Shown: positions 9,016 to 17,957, counted from the first letter of the stretch. The stretch: DNA of 64,000 nucleotides from Cytobacillus praedii (GCF_001439605.1 NZ_LMBX01000012.1:82385-146384), one strand, 5' to 3'. The notes: generated by a model from the sequence alone, not told the origin. Numbers and translations are program-made.

Positions 9016-9159
9016 GGGGTGTTTTTTCCTTTCCTCATTTTACTGAGTTATTCTCCAGCTCAAGGGGTTTTTTATTTGAAAATTCCCAAAAATAATTTAA
9101 TGTTAACTAGATTTGTATAAAGTACTCATTTCTTTTTGACCCCATGTGTGGTTTAATCG

Positions 9160-11349
9160 CTATCTTCTTCGACTGCATCTGCCGCTAAAGAACCTACAAG
9201 GATCTACGATTACTTTCACGTTGAACGAACAAGTACTTGTATTTCCTGCAGCATCTGTTGCAGTACAAATGACTGTGGTATTACCGGGAGGAAAGAAAGA
9301 TCCAGATGGTGGTGTACATACTGAAGTAACGTTAGGAAAATTGTCGCTTACTATAGGATCTGGAAAATTGACAATAGCTCCGTTTGTACCTGGATCATTT
9401 AATACTGTAATGTCTTCAGGACAATCAATCACCGGCGGTTCGACATTGTTTACTGTTACTGTAAACGAACATTCTGCTGTATTTCCAGAGGTATCAGTAG
9501 CTATACATGTCACTAAAGTAGTTCCAATAGGAAAAAGGGAACCTGATGCTGGTGTACAAACAAATGTTGCTCCAGGACAATTATCATTTATGGTTGGCGG
9601 TGGAAAGTTCACTACAGCCCCACTAACACCCGGGTCATTATCCTGAGTGATGTTTCCTGAACAGATAATGGTCGGTGGCTCAACATCGTTGACTGTAATC
9701 GTAAATGAGCATTCTGCAGATCCTCCACAAGAGTCAGTAGCAGTGCAAGTGACGATGGTTTCACCCACAGGGAATAGGGTTCCAGAAGCAGGGCTGCAAC
9801 TTGCAACAACTTCTGGGCAACTAGTACTTACAGTTGGAGACGAATAGTTGACAATGGCTCCGCATACACCCGGGTCATTATCCTGAATGATGTTATCTGG
9901 ACAAACGATAGTTGGTATGCGATCCAGATCGCTAATGTTGCCAAAAATATCTTGACTGTTGTTGCTCCGAGTGTCAGTCCATACTGAGATTAACTTTTCC
10001 GGTTCTGGCAAAGCTGGAGGAATAAAGGCCGAATAGATATAATCACCAATAAATGTACTAGGATTACCAAAGGATAGATCAGCATTAGGGTTAAAGGAAA
10101 CGTCGGTTATCCGTGTATTTGTAAAACTGGCTCCTCCATCAGTAGATACCGCTAAAAAAACATCTAGAAGAGTAGTAGATTCACGGTTTGTATAGTAAAT
10201 AATAGTTACCGTCCCGCTGCATGGAGAAACCGATATAAACGGGAAAAAATTTTGGGTATCCTCTGGACTGTTGTCAACACTAGTGGGGGGAGACCAGTTT
10301 TCTCCTCCATCATCCGAGAAAGACAAAAGTATGTGAGCATTTGGTGTGCCATTTGTGGTGACGTAAGCCTGCCATACGGCATACACTCTTGCGAAATTTT
10401 CGGAACCAAAACATTCGGATGTATCTACCCCAAGAAAAGCAAAGGTAGGGACACGGAATGCCCATACAGGTACCTTCGCAGTTAGAGTAAAAGGAACTCG
10501 AACTATAGGACTGACATCAAAAGTGGGACCGAAATTTACCCCTTCATCATCTGACCGGCGAATCCGAAACGTAGCGTTAGTGAAATCTCCCTCAATCCAA
10601 GCAACATATACTTCTCCATTCGGACCCACTTGAACATTTGATCCTTGGACAAAAGGAGCTCCGCCAATTGCCGCTGAGATAGGGACTGGCGCCATCCATG
10701 TTGAACCACCATCTTCAGACCTTTGAAGTAAAATTTGAGAGGTAGCTGCAGCATCATTAGTAAACCTAGTATAACTAATATAGGCATTCCCTACAAATGG
10801 GCTTCCTGGGGTCTTGTCGAAGGCAAGATACTCCTTATCATCAAAGAAATTGTTATCTATGCCAGAAACATTTATGGCAGCAGAAAAGGTTGCTCCATCG
10901 TCAACTGACCGATAAACAATGATGGATGCCCTATTAACAGTCTCTGAAACAGGTTGAACAGCGATACCAGCTAATAACCACCTATTGTTTAAATCGGCAT
11001 CTATGATTGGGTCGCTTGTATTTCTAAATCCTGCTGGGACTGGGAGAAACGAAGTTGTGAATGAAGCACCTCCATTTGTGGATCGGTATACCCCGAATTG
11101 AGGAAATCCATTTGCAAGTGTATAGGCGTGAGAAGCAGCAATGATTGACGAGGAATTATTCGGATTGACCCCCACAGTAGGCTCATTTTCGGGCTGTCCA
11201 TTTAAAGTTGAGATTCGAAAATCTGTTGAGTCCACTTGTAGTATTGATATGGATGTATTTTCTTCATTCTCCTTATGTTCTTCACTTTGCTCTATAATTT
11301 GATGCATTGGAGGTGAACTCGTTATCCTTTTTATTCTTTCTTCTGACAT
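9160..11349 (-). CDS. Sialidase-like beta-propeller protein with three HYR domains
   Basis: A 729-residue protein. Residues 1-45 are charged and lack a signal peptide. About 55-470 form a BNR/sialidase-type propeller with Asp-box repeats (RSTNGGASF, RSVDDGATF, RSEDGGSTW, SFSDDGGENW, VSTDGGASF). About 480-720 are three HYR domains, each with paired cysteines and a TCTATD-like strand. The C-terminal tail VDPCRFFSGRCSRRR is shared with the convergent glycine-rich protein, and the third HYR is closest to that protein's single HYR. The catalytic residues of true sialidases are not evident, so a binding or structural role is as likely as a glycosidase. Cell-surface or spore-surface location is inferred. 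Confidence 0.75.
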   Translation of the reverse strand: MSEERIKRITSSPPMHQIIEQSEEHKENEENTSISILQVDSTDFRISTLNGQPENEPTVGVNPNNSSSIIAASHAYTLANGFPQFGVYRSTNGGASFTTSFLPVPAGFRNTSDPIIDADLNNRWLLAGIAVQPVSETVNRASIIVYRSVDDGATFSAAINVSGIDNNFFDDKEYLAFDKTPGSPFVGNAYISYTRFTNDAAATSQILLQRSEDGGSTWMAPVPISAAIGGAPFVQGSNVQVGPNGEVYVAWIEGDFTNATFRIRRSDDEGVNFGPTFDVSPIVRVPFTLTAKVPVWAFRVPTFAFLGVDTSECFGSENFARVYAVWQAYVTTNGTPNAHILLSFSDDGGENWSPPTSVDNSPEDTQNFFPFISVSPCSGTVTIIYYTNRESTTLLDVFLAVSTDGGASFTNTRITDVSFNPNADLSFGNPSTFIGDYIYSAFIPPALPEPEKLISVWTDTRSNNSQDIFGNISDLDRIPTIVCPDNIIQDNDPGVCGAIVNYSSPTVSTSCPEVVASCSPASGTLFPVGETIVTCTATDSCGGSAECSFTITVNDVEPPTIICSGNITQDNDPGVSGAVVNFPPPTINDNCPGATFVCTPASGSLFPIGTTLVTCIATDTSGNTAECSFTVTVNNVEPPVIDCPEDITVLNDPGTNGAIVNFPDPIVSDNFPNVTSVCTPPSGSFFPPGNTTVICTATDAAGNTSTCSFNVKVIVDPCRFFSGRCSRRR

Positions 11350-12387
11350 AATGTATTACCGCCTTTCTCATTATTCATAAACTAAACTGGCTAGTATTTT
11401 GTCTTAGTTTGATGTATATACCATATGTCTTTGTTATTTAAAAACTACTTTAGTGTATGAACTTCCCTTAACTCGGTTTGGGAGACTTTTGATTGTCTTT
11501 CAAAAATAAATTGTGAAGAAGCATTTTTCTCTGTCTATCTACTACTCCGTTACTCATTACTTTTTGATTCCGTGTGTGGTTACATTTCTTCGGTGGCATC
11601 TACAGCTAGAGAACATACAAGGTCATAGTTAGTGTTGGAACTCCTTTAGTAAATAGAACAGGTGTAGTAGAACTTTATGAGAAGGTAGGAAAAGGCCAAG
11701 TTGCCCACCAACCACTGGAACCTAATATTTATTTATAGATGCACAAAAGGAAAAAGTTTGTGTTCAATCAAGACAGGATCGAACCTGTAAAGTTTGGATG
11801 TCCATTAAAATTTTCCAACTCTCTTTTCTTTTTATTTAATGATTAAGATAAGGGATTGATTAAGTAACTCCTTTAATTACGAAGTTTTAAATAATATATG
11901 TTAAGACAAACATCTAGTGCTTAGGCGTAATACCTAAAGGGATTGTTCTATTTTTCATCACCAAAATAACAAAAAAAAACGCTGGTAGTGACCTAGCGTT
12001 TTCAAATAAAAGAGGGAAATTCGATTTGGAATACACTATAAGGTAAATGCAGTGTAATACTTTCTGATTTGTCGAATAAAGATGTTTTAGAGGAACTTCG
12101 ACAATATTTTTATTACCCCTGCTATTCTTATTTCTCACAAATTGCTGATTTATTAATAATTATACGATTGCCGTCCGCTCCATACTGCATTGTCGACATT
12201 AAATCCAATGCTGACTGAATATTTACAAACAGCATTTAGTTAAAGTCAAAATAAGCAGAGACATCTTCCCTGCTTATTTAAATATAGTGCTTCATTTTCA
12301 CACAAGGTTCGAAACTGCAATATAAAATCATTTGTGCAACTCCAATAAAATTTGTTTCACTTCATTTAATACTTTAATAAATATATG
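11350..12387. other. Gene-poor stretch with gene debris and two hairpins
   Basis: Besides the tail fossil at 11551-11630, a plus frame at about 11620-11738 reads VIVSVGTPLVNRTGVVELYE then KVGKGQVAHQPLEPNIYL and stop. It looks like the end of a lost gene of unknown family. AACGCT..AGCGTT (11972-12001), followed by eight T on the minus strand, is a terminator-like hairpin. AAATAAGCAG / CTGCTTATTT (12249-12279) is another and may end the GNAT transcript. No intact gene is supported. Confidence 0.5.
11551..11630 (-). repeat. Fossil third copy of the DPCRFFSGRC tail region
   Basis: This 80-base stretch aligns with 9123-9210, the 3' end of the sialidase-like gene plus its flank (tactcatt..ctttttga..gtgtggtt..). 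Read on the minus strand, the tail is preserved in outline (GACCTTGTATGTTCTCTAGC against GATCCTTGTAGGTTCTTTAG) but frameshifted. It is probably the last remnant of a tandem paralogue. Confidence 0.75.
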
Positions 12388-13017
12388 CTACAAATACTTC
12401 CCTGTTTGAGATTTCGGATTTTTCATTATCGAATCCGGAGTTCCCTCAGAAATAATTTTGCCACCCTTTTCTTCACCCTCTGGACCTAAATGAATAAATT
12501 CGGATTGAAGAATTCCCATATGGAAAATGTCATGCCAGTGACCATTTCTAAACAAGGAGTGTCTGCTAACTCCTTCATGTTTAAAACCAATTTTCGCATA
12601 TAAATTAATCGCTTTTTCATTAAACGAAAACACTTTTAATGAGACTCGATGTAAATTCATTTCCTGAAAAGCAAAGTCGAGCAATAATTTTAATGCCTCT
12701 TTTGCGTAACCCTTCCCCCAGAAATCTTTTTCACCAATATCAATAATACATTCGGCATTTCTATTTTTATAGTCGATATTAATTAATGATGTTATACCAA
12801 TGGGCTTGCTCAATTCCTTTTCAATTATTATATAACTCTTTGAAGAACTGGAGCTTAATACAACATTTTCCACAAATTCTTTTGTATCTTGTAATGTGTA
12901 TAGATCTAATGAGGGATTCGTTGATACCATAACCTCCATATCATTTCTCCATGAATGATACAATTCTGCATCCTCACTTACCATTTTTCTTAATCTGATT
13001 CTATTAGAGTTAAACAA
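12388..13017 (-). CDS. RimJ/RimL-type GNAT acetyltransferase with UvrA-like tail
   Basis: Residues 1-174 are a complete GNAT acetyltransferase: RIRLRKMVSEDAELYHSWRN start, WGKGYAKEALKLLLDFAF acetyl-CoA loop, LHRVSLKVFSFNEKAINLYA, and the usual end MGILQSEF. Residues 175-209 (IHLGPEGEEKGGKIISEGTP then TGKYL) match the extreme C-terminus of UvrA-type ABC ATPases, not a GNAT. The GNAT stop has been lost and the frame runs into the fragment. The start is probably TTG 13017 after AAAAAGG. It lies 27 bases downstream of tetR in the same direction, so it is probably co-transcribed and under its control. The substrate is unknown. Confidence 0.85.
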   Translation of the reverse strand: MFNSNRIRLRKMVSEDAELYHSWRNDMEVMVSTNPSLDLYTLQDTKEFVENVVLSSSSSKSYIIIEKELSKPIGITSLINIDYKNRNAECIIDIGEKDFWGKGYAKEALKLLLDFAFQEMNLHRVSLKVFSFNEKAINLYAKIGFKHEGVSRHSLFRNGHWHDIFHMGILQSEFIHLGPEGEEKGGKIISEGTPDSIMKNPKSQTGKYL

Positions 13018-13044
13018 TACCTTTTTCCCCCTTATGAAAATAAT

Positions 13045-13659
13045 TTAACAGCCATTCCTAGTTTTAGTTTCCTTATCCACCCCAAGTAAATAATAGAGGG
13101 AACTATGAAAAATTTCTAACTGATCATTTACAAAATTAGAGAATTCCCTAAGCTGTGAAGTATTAAGCATAAGACCATCTACGAATGAAAGCATAAAACG
13201 TGCAATGGATCTTACACTTTTTTGAGGTGTAAATTCTCCTGACTCGACTCCTTTTTGAAGAAAACTTGTAATTCCCTCAATCGTTCTTTTATATCTTTGC
13301 TCAAAAAATGTAGGATCTTCTAATGAAAAGAAATATTCTGCCCTTGCTTGAACAAGTGATGGTTGGCGCAGCAGATTAACAATTTCCTTGTGAACAAAAT
13401 TATCCAGACGTTCAATAAACATATTGCAGTCTTCCTCTATGGCAGTAAAAGAAAGATTATCTACTATTGCTAAAACTTCCAAAAATACCTGCTCAATACT
13501 GTCAAAATAAGAATATAGTGTTCCTCTTGCTATATTTGCTTCAAGCATGATGTCATTCATCGAGGTATATGTGTAACCTTTTCTTTCAAATACTTCTTTC
13601 GCAGCGATAGCTATTTCCAATTGTTTTTTTCTCCGATAAGCTGCAGTTACTTTAGGCAC
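13045..13659 (-). CDS. TetR-family transcriptional regulator
   Basis: A 204-residue repressor with an N-terminal helix-turn-helix (AAKEVFERKGYTYTSMNDIM, then ARGTLYSYFDS) and a ligand-binding domain of typical length. It starts at GTG after AAAGGGG. A near-perfect 16-bp inverted repeat lies just upstream, over its likely promoter, indicating autoregulation. The downstream GNAT gene and the UvrA relic suggest an ancestral drug- or toxin-response operon. Confidence 0.92.
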   Translation of the reverse strand: MPKVTAAYRRKKQLEIAIAAKEVFERKGYTYTSMNDIMLEANIARGTLYSYFDSIEQVFLEVLAIVDNLSFTAIEEDCNMFIERLDNFVHKEIVNLLRQPSLVQARAEYFFSLEDPTFFEQRYKRTIEGITSFLQKGVESGEFTPQKSVRSIARFMLSFVDGLMLNTSQLREFSNFVNDQLEIFHSSLYYLLGVDKETKTRNGC

Positions 13660-13687
13660 AACTATAACTACCCCTTTCTTATTAAAA

Positions 13688-13730
13688 TGAACACTAATGT
13701 CTACTTTATAATACTAGACATTGGTGTTCA
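13688..13730. promoter_or_regulatory. TetR operator: 16-bp inverted repeat around a promoter
   Basis: TGAACACTAATGTCTA (13688-13703) and TAGACATTGGTGTTCA (13715-13730) match in 15 of 16 positions across an 11-base spacer. TATTAT/TATAAA elements lie between the arms, so bound repressor would cover the -10 region of tetR. Confidence 0.8.
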
Positions 13731-14093
13731 ATTTCAAATTATATTTGTTTAACTGCCCTTAAGCTCTTCTGCTTCGATAGTTTAGTAACCTCAAGAAATA
13801 GAGTTTTATTTCTTATTAACGTTAATTATGATATAAAAAACGTCTAATCCCATATGTACCAAGGGTCAAGACATTTTTACACCAAATTATTTAAACGTTA
13901 AATTGAAATTTACGCACTTTTCCTCTTTTACATCCATTGATCATATCTCTTTTCTAGCCTGATGATATAAACGAGCATAAAACTGTGTTTGGTGTGGACC
14001 GTTATGCCCTAATAGAACCTGGATACATTCTAATGGGGATTCCTTTTCCCCATTAGAGCAAACGACGTTAATAGAGAGGAAATGAATATTTTA
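13731..14093. other. Intergenic stretch, no gene seen
   Basis: The only clear structure is a perfect hairpin TCTAATGGGGA / TCCCCATTAGA (14029-14057) without a T run. No coding frame is supported. Confidence 0.5.
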
Positions 14094-14140
14094 ATCAAAA
14101 AAAATGATCCCGGAGCAGTGAGCAGCGCCGGAATCATTTA
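14094..14140 (-). terminator. Terminator after ridA
   Basis: AATGATTCCGG / CCGGGATCATT on the minus strand, followed by eight T. Confidence 0.85.
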
Positions 14141-14200
14141 CTAACTTTCTGATACTTCTATTTTACCATTTAACCAATAATAAGACACGTCCTCACAAGG

Positions 14201-14581
14201 TTAGCGTCTTTTTGCAATCATTTCGATTTCTACATCTGCATTAAGCGGCAGTGCTAAAACTGCAACACAAGTCCTTGCAGGATACGGAGCGGAAAACTGT
14301 GTCTTATAAACCTCATTCATAGCAGAAAAATTATTCATATTCGTTAAATATACATTTACTTTTACGACATCGTCTGGCGTAAGGTCAGCTGCTTCCAATA
14401 CCTCGAATAAATTAGTAAAGCATTGCTTCGTTTGTGCTTGAATATCACCTTTCATTTTTTCTCCCAAAGGTGAGTTCATTGCCGTTTGGCCTGAAAAATA
14501 AACAAATTCTCCTGCATCTACCGCGTGTGAGTACGGTCCTGAGGGTACCGTACCCTTGGCATCATAAACTTTCCTACTCAT
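14201..14581 (-). CDS. RidA family reactive enamine/imine deaminase
   Basis: A 126-residue RidA (YjgF/YER057c) protein, which hydrolyses reactive 2-aminoacrylate-type enamines made by PLP enzymes. Visible motifs are GPYSHAVDAGEFVYFSGQ, VVKVNVYLTNM and the conserved arginine in YPARTCVAV. GGGGAGG lies six bases before the second of two adjacent ATGs (14581). It has its own terminator. It lies 217 bases downstream of the polyamine-type fusion gene, and a link between them is not evident. Confidence 0.92.
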   Translation of the reverse strand: MSRKVYDAKGTVPSGPYSHAVDAGEFVYFSGQTAMNSPLGEKMKGDIQAQTKQCFTNLFEVLEAADLTPDDVVKVNVYLTNMNNFSAMNEVYKTQFSAPYPARTCVAVLALPLNADVEIEMIAKRR

Positions 14582-14798
14582 CATTATCCTCCCCTATAGG
14601 TAAATGAAATCTCCTGATTTTAGACAAACTGATATTACTACCACTTCTTCTAGCGTATCATAATTGCTCATCCTAAATTAAATGAAAGAGAACTAAAAAA
14701 CTATTAACTAACATAAATCTAAACAATATACCGTCAGTGAAATTGTTAAAATGACCGGAATTGGTCGCGTTACAATTGAACATGCCCCTCCATTTCCC

Positions 14799-16304
14799 CT
14801 ATTTACCTCGATGCATATAATGTTGTGTGACATTTCCTGCATTAAATTCCTCAGTAATATATTGAACAGCTTCTTGTAGAGCTAATATACTGCTATAAGT
14901 GAAAACATCTATTGCCGCATAACCGTACTCTGGCCATGTATGAATCGTTAAATGTGCTTCTTGAATAATAACTACACCGCTAACCCCGTAAAGTGAAAAT
15001 TGATCGAAATGTTCAGTCACAATAGTTCCCTTTGCTTTATGGGCAGCTTGACACATAATCGATTTAATTTGTGGCACATCATTGAGTAATATATCATTGC
15101 AATCGTGCAACTCTATTAAAATATGATGCCCTAATACATGCTGGGATTGTATCTTTTGTACTGTTCTTTTAATTTGTGAAAACTTTTTGTTTTTGCAACT
15201 TGGGCAACCACTGGATTGAAGTTGAGCAATCGTGGTGAATTGATTGCCAGCGCCGACTGTAAGTGAGTGCTGACAATGAATACACTGATAACCGACGGAT
15301 TTTCTCTCAATTTCTCCTGTGTAAATTGGCCGTGTAAATTTACGCTGATTAGGCATGTAGGAATTCATATGCTCTGTTGTTTGTAATACGAATAATTGAC
15401 TTGTTGCCCCTAAAATCTGCGCACCTTCATATGTGTTTATGTCGTATTTAATACTGTCAATAACGAAACCCATAGCATATAAGCTTTGTTGTAGCTGCCA
15501 CTGCTTTTGATAACTGCGTTTAGCGTAGGAAAAAAACACATGCCGCATTGCTTCCGGCTTTAGTGCGTTAATCGCACGTGATAAAAAAAGCTGTGCGCCA
15601 ATTAAGGTATACGGTGTATCAGTGTATACGCAATCAAACTGATTGGCGTATGTTTTTTGCAAAGGATCCTGAACGTTATAATAATCTGTTATAATCGGAA
15701 GCTCATAGTCCTTAGCTATTTTGCTAATCGTACTTAAAATTCGCCTATCAATATCTAACACAACAATTTTAGTTGTCGTATGTGGAGCAAGTTTCTTTAG
15801 TAAAAACGCTAGTGCAACACTTATGAAATCATCATCGCCTAAGCACAAAATACTCTTATTAAATAGCATAGTATAGTCTAGTGCGAGCAATGCACGTTTT
15901 AAGGCTGCCTCAACTGTACATTTCGCTTGATCAATTGTCACGTCAGCTGAGGGTCTAGCGTCATAAATCGTGCTTAATTCGCTTATATTTTGTTTAATCC
16001 ATTCTTTACGAAATGCGTCATCGGTCGTTAATTGAAGGTAGAGTTTAGTATCAGCACCTGTGAGTTGAAAATATTGCAAGATAGCTAACTGACCCTTTTT
16101 CGTTAAGCTATGTTTGCCCCATCCTCGCTTGGAAAATTCTTTTTTCATAGCTGAAACGATTGGAATTGGTAAGTTTGTCGTATGAGCTAAAGATTTAGTT
16201 GTACAATTTTTATGGAAATATAAAGCAAGTAGAGCCTTTTCTAATGTGTAATAATTTTCTTCAAGCTGCATATCAGCTGTAATTTGTTGTAAGTGTTTTT
16301 GCAT
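14799..16304 (-). CDS. BpsA-like aminopropyltransferase fused to AdoMetDC-like domain
   Basis: A 501-residue three-part protein. Residues about 20-85 form a winged helix. About 115-335 match branched-chain polyamine synthase (BpsA, N4-bis(aminopropyl)spermidine synthase), with [14 protein letters not shown] and YTDTPYT in the active-site region. About 343-383 hold CxxC...CxxC (YQCIHCQ, GCPSCK), a zinc ribbon. About 395-495 match class 1 AdoMet decarboxylase ([18 protein letters not shown]). In that domain the serine that becomes the pyruvoyl group is Ala450 (QEAH instead of ESH), and the catalytic Cys of VFTCG is Tyr470, while the processing His (455) remains. The domain should be unable to self-cleave or decarboxylate. 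It may bind AdoMet or dcAdoMet, or regulate the synthase. The polyamine product is inferred. Confidence 0.85.
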   Translation of the reverse strand: MQKHLQQITADMQLEENYYTLEKALLALYFHKNCTTKSLAHTTNLPIPIVSAMKKEFSKRGWGKHSLTKKGQLAILQYFQLTGADTKLYLQLTTDDAFRKEWIKQNISELSTIYDARPSADVTIDQAKCTVEAALKRALLALDYTMLFNKSILCLGDDDFISVALAFLLKKLAPHTTTKIVVLDIDRRILSTISKIAKDYELPIITDYYNVQDPLQKTYANQFDCVYTDTPYTLIGAQLFLSRAINALKPEAMRHVFFSYAKRSYQKQWQLQQSLYAMGFVIDSIKYDINTYEGAQILGATSQLFVLQTTEHMNSYMPNQRKFTRPIYTGEIERKSVGYQCIHCQHSLTVGAGNQFTTIAQLQSSGCPSCKNKKFSQIKRTVQKIQSQHVLGHHILIELHDCNDILLNDVPQIKSIMCQAAHKAKGTIVTEHFDQFSLYGVSGVVIIQEAHLTIHTWPEYGYAAIDVFTYSSILALQEAVQYITEEFNAGNVTQHYMHRGK

Positions 16305-16362
16305 TGTAGATTCGTCCTCTCAATTTTAATAAGGAATAAATTAAAATTGTCTAAATCAACGA

Positions 16363-16394
16363 ATAGAAAAAGCGCGACTAAATTAGTCGCGCCA
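16363..16394 (-). terminator. Strong hairpin in the leader of the BpsA-like gene
   Basis: GCGCGACTAA / TTAGTCGCGC forms a 10-bp stem followed by TTTTTC on the minus strand, about 60 bases before the start codon. It is either the end of a decayed upstream gene or an attenuator controlling the polyamine gene. The 400 bases to its right (16395-16800) hold no supported gene. Confidence 0.65.
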
Positions 16395-16800
16395 AAAGTT
16401 TATAAGAAGCTAACTAATTCTAATCTTGCTTTTTTTGCACAACAAATAACACCAAGGTCGGTGGTTTGTTCGACAAAATTTAGCTATTATGTTGATTCAG
16501 ATTAGAATTCTACAATTAACAAAAAGTTCACCCTTTAATAATATCTTCCTTTTACTTTAAAATAGTTATAAAGATTTCGCAAGTGTAAATCATAAATTGA
16601 TCGTGTGATATGAGCCCAAAAACATATAGTTTTGAAGAGGACAATTGGGTTATTTATTATAGTCTAATTTTGCATTTTCATGCTGCGGAAAATACGAAAT
16701 CCCCACAGTGTATAAAAAATTATTCATAACGGATTTCGTTCGTTCTGGCGAATCGTGAATCGAATCTTTCGCACAATCTAGTATATTGGAAATCTTACTT

Positions 16801-17042
16801 TCAGAAAACTCTTTGTCTTAACCATTCCCTAAAAGCCGGCAGTAGCCACTCTAGCCCTCTGACATTCTCAGCACATTACCACTTGCAATCAATCCATTTA
16901 TCTGAACATCTTGAGCAATCTCGACTCTGATAAAATTACTGGCATCACATTTGCAGACAGCGTTTAAAAATACGTCCATCCAACGGTCAAAATCCAATTT
17001 ATTCATTGCTTTTGAATCTGCAATAATCCCTGCAAAGTACAC
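16801..17042 (-). pseudogene. Frameshifted gene remnant of unknown family
   Basis: One minus frame reads MNKLDFDRWMDVFLNAVCK...INGLIASGNVLRMSEG then stop. Shifting by one base near 16853 continues GLEWLLPAFREWLRQRVF then stop. The join is smooth, so this looks like a once-real coding region broken by an indel. I do not recognise the family. Confidence 0.5.
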
Positions 17043-17090
17043 GCATCATCGGCTATAATGTATTAAAATATCATTTTGGAGGAATAAAAA

Positions 17091-17957
17091 TTGAGAAGCG
17101 TACAAGAAATGATGGAAATAATTCTTAGTATCGCAAAAAAAGATGAAAGAATTAGGATAGTAACTTTAGAGGGGTCTAGAACCAATAAAAATATACCAAA
17201 AGACAAATTTCAAGACTATGATATTTCTTACTTTGTAACTGATATTGATTCTTTTAAATCAACTGATGAATGGTTAAATGCATTTGGAAAAAGAATAATC
17301 ATGCAAAAGCCAGAAGATATGGAACTTTTTCCACCTGAACTTGGCAATTGGTTTTCCTATTTAATGTTATTTGATGATGGAAATAAAATCGATTTAACAC
17401 TGATTCCATTAGATGAAGCAGAATCGTATTTTTTAAATACTGATGGTTTGGTAGAGGTACTGTTGGATAAGGATTCTTCAATTAAGGATACATTAGAACC
17501 CACCGATAAAAAATTTCATATTAAAAAACCCTCTGCAAAAGAATTTGATGATTGCTGCAATGAGTTTTGGATGGTATCAACTTATGTTGTTAAAGGTTTA
17601 GCACGTAAGGAAATACTTTTTGCCATTGATCATTTAAATGAAATTGCAAGACCTAATCTCTTACGAATGATGTCGTGGTATATTGGAATAGAAACTAATT
17701 TCTCACTAAGCCTCGGAAAGAATTACAAATATCTCCAAAAACATTTAGACAAAAATGACTGGGATCAATTGCTCTATACTTTTGCAGAGAACAGTTATGA
17801 AAATATGTGGCAATCATTATTTAATTGCTATGATCTTTTTAGAAAATACTCCAAATTAGTTGCCAATAAACTGTGTTACGATTATCCAGTATACGATGAA
17901 CAAATCACTAACTATACTCAAAAAGTTTATCACTCTTTACCCTTCTCTAAAAAGTAA
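17091..17957 (+). CDS. aadK: Aminoglycoside 6-adenylyltransferase
   Basis: A 288-residue nucleotidyltransferase of the ANT(6)/AadK family, which adenylylates streptomycin. The catalytic core is visible: LEGSRTNKN, then DYDISYFV with the paired acidic residues, and GNKIDLTLIP. It starts at TTG with GGAGG eight bases upstream. A TATAAT at 17054 could be its -10. It is a single gene. Chromosomal AadK is intrinsic in many Bacillus, so acquired resistance need not be inferred. Confidence 0.92.
   Translation: MRSVQEMMEIILSIAKKDERIRIVTLEGSRTNKNIPKDKFQDYDISYFVTDIDSFKSTDEWLNAFGKRIIMQKPEDMELFPPELGNWFSYLMLFDDGNKIDLTLIPLDEAESYFLNTDGLVEVLLDKDSSIKDTLEPTDKKFHIKKPSAKEFDDCCNEFWMVSTYVVKGLARKEILFAIDHLNEIARPNLLRMMSWYIGIETNFSLSLGKNYKYLQKHLDKNDWDQLLYTFAENSYENMWQSLFNCYDLFRKYSKLVANKLCYDYPVYDEQITNYTQKVYHSLPFSKK

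Larger units (their letters stand above)
7815..9085 (-). mobile_element. Decayed IS3-family (IS150 group) insertion sequence
   Basis: Remnants of both transposase frames are readable on the minus strand, in the order orfA then orfB, and both are broken. A possible terminal sequence lies near 7818 (TGATATGTTCCC..GGTAGACA, similar to IS150-type ends). The other end is not clear. It lies exactly between the two convergent HYR-protein genes. No intact transposase remains, so it should be immobile. Confidence 0.8.

Noticed and set aside
9146..9646. Plus-strand open frame of 166 codons antisense to the HYR domains
   Set aside because: It mirrors the repeated HYR coding sequence and has no ribosome binding site.
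11914..12138. 74-residue minus-strand frame
   Set aside because: It spans a terminator hairpin with T8, has no ribosome binding site and no recognisable motif.
16610..16729. Small plus-strand frame beginning MSPKTYSFEEDNW
   Set aside because: No ribosome binding site and no family resemblance; kept out of the gene list.
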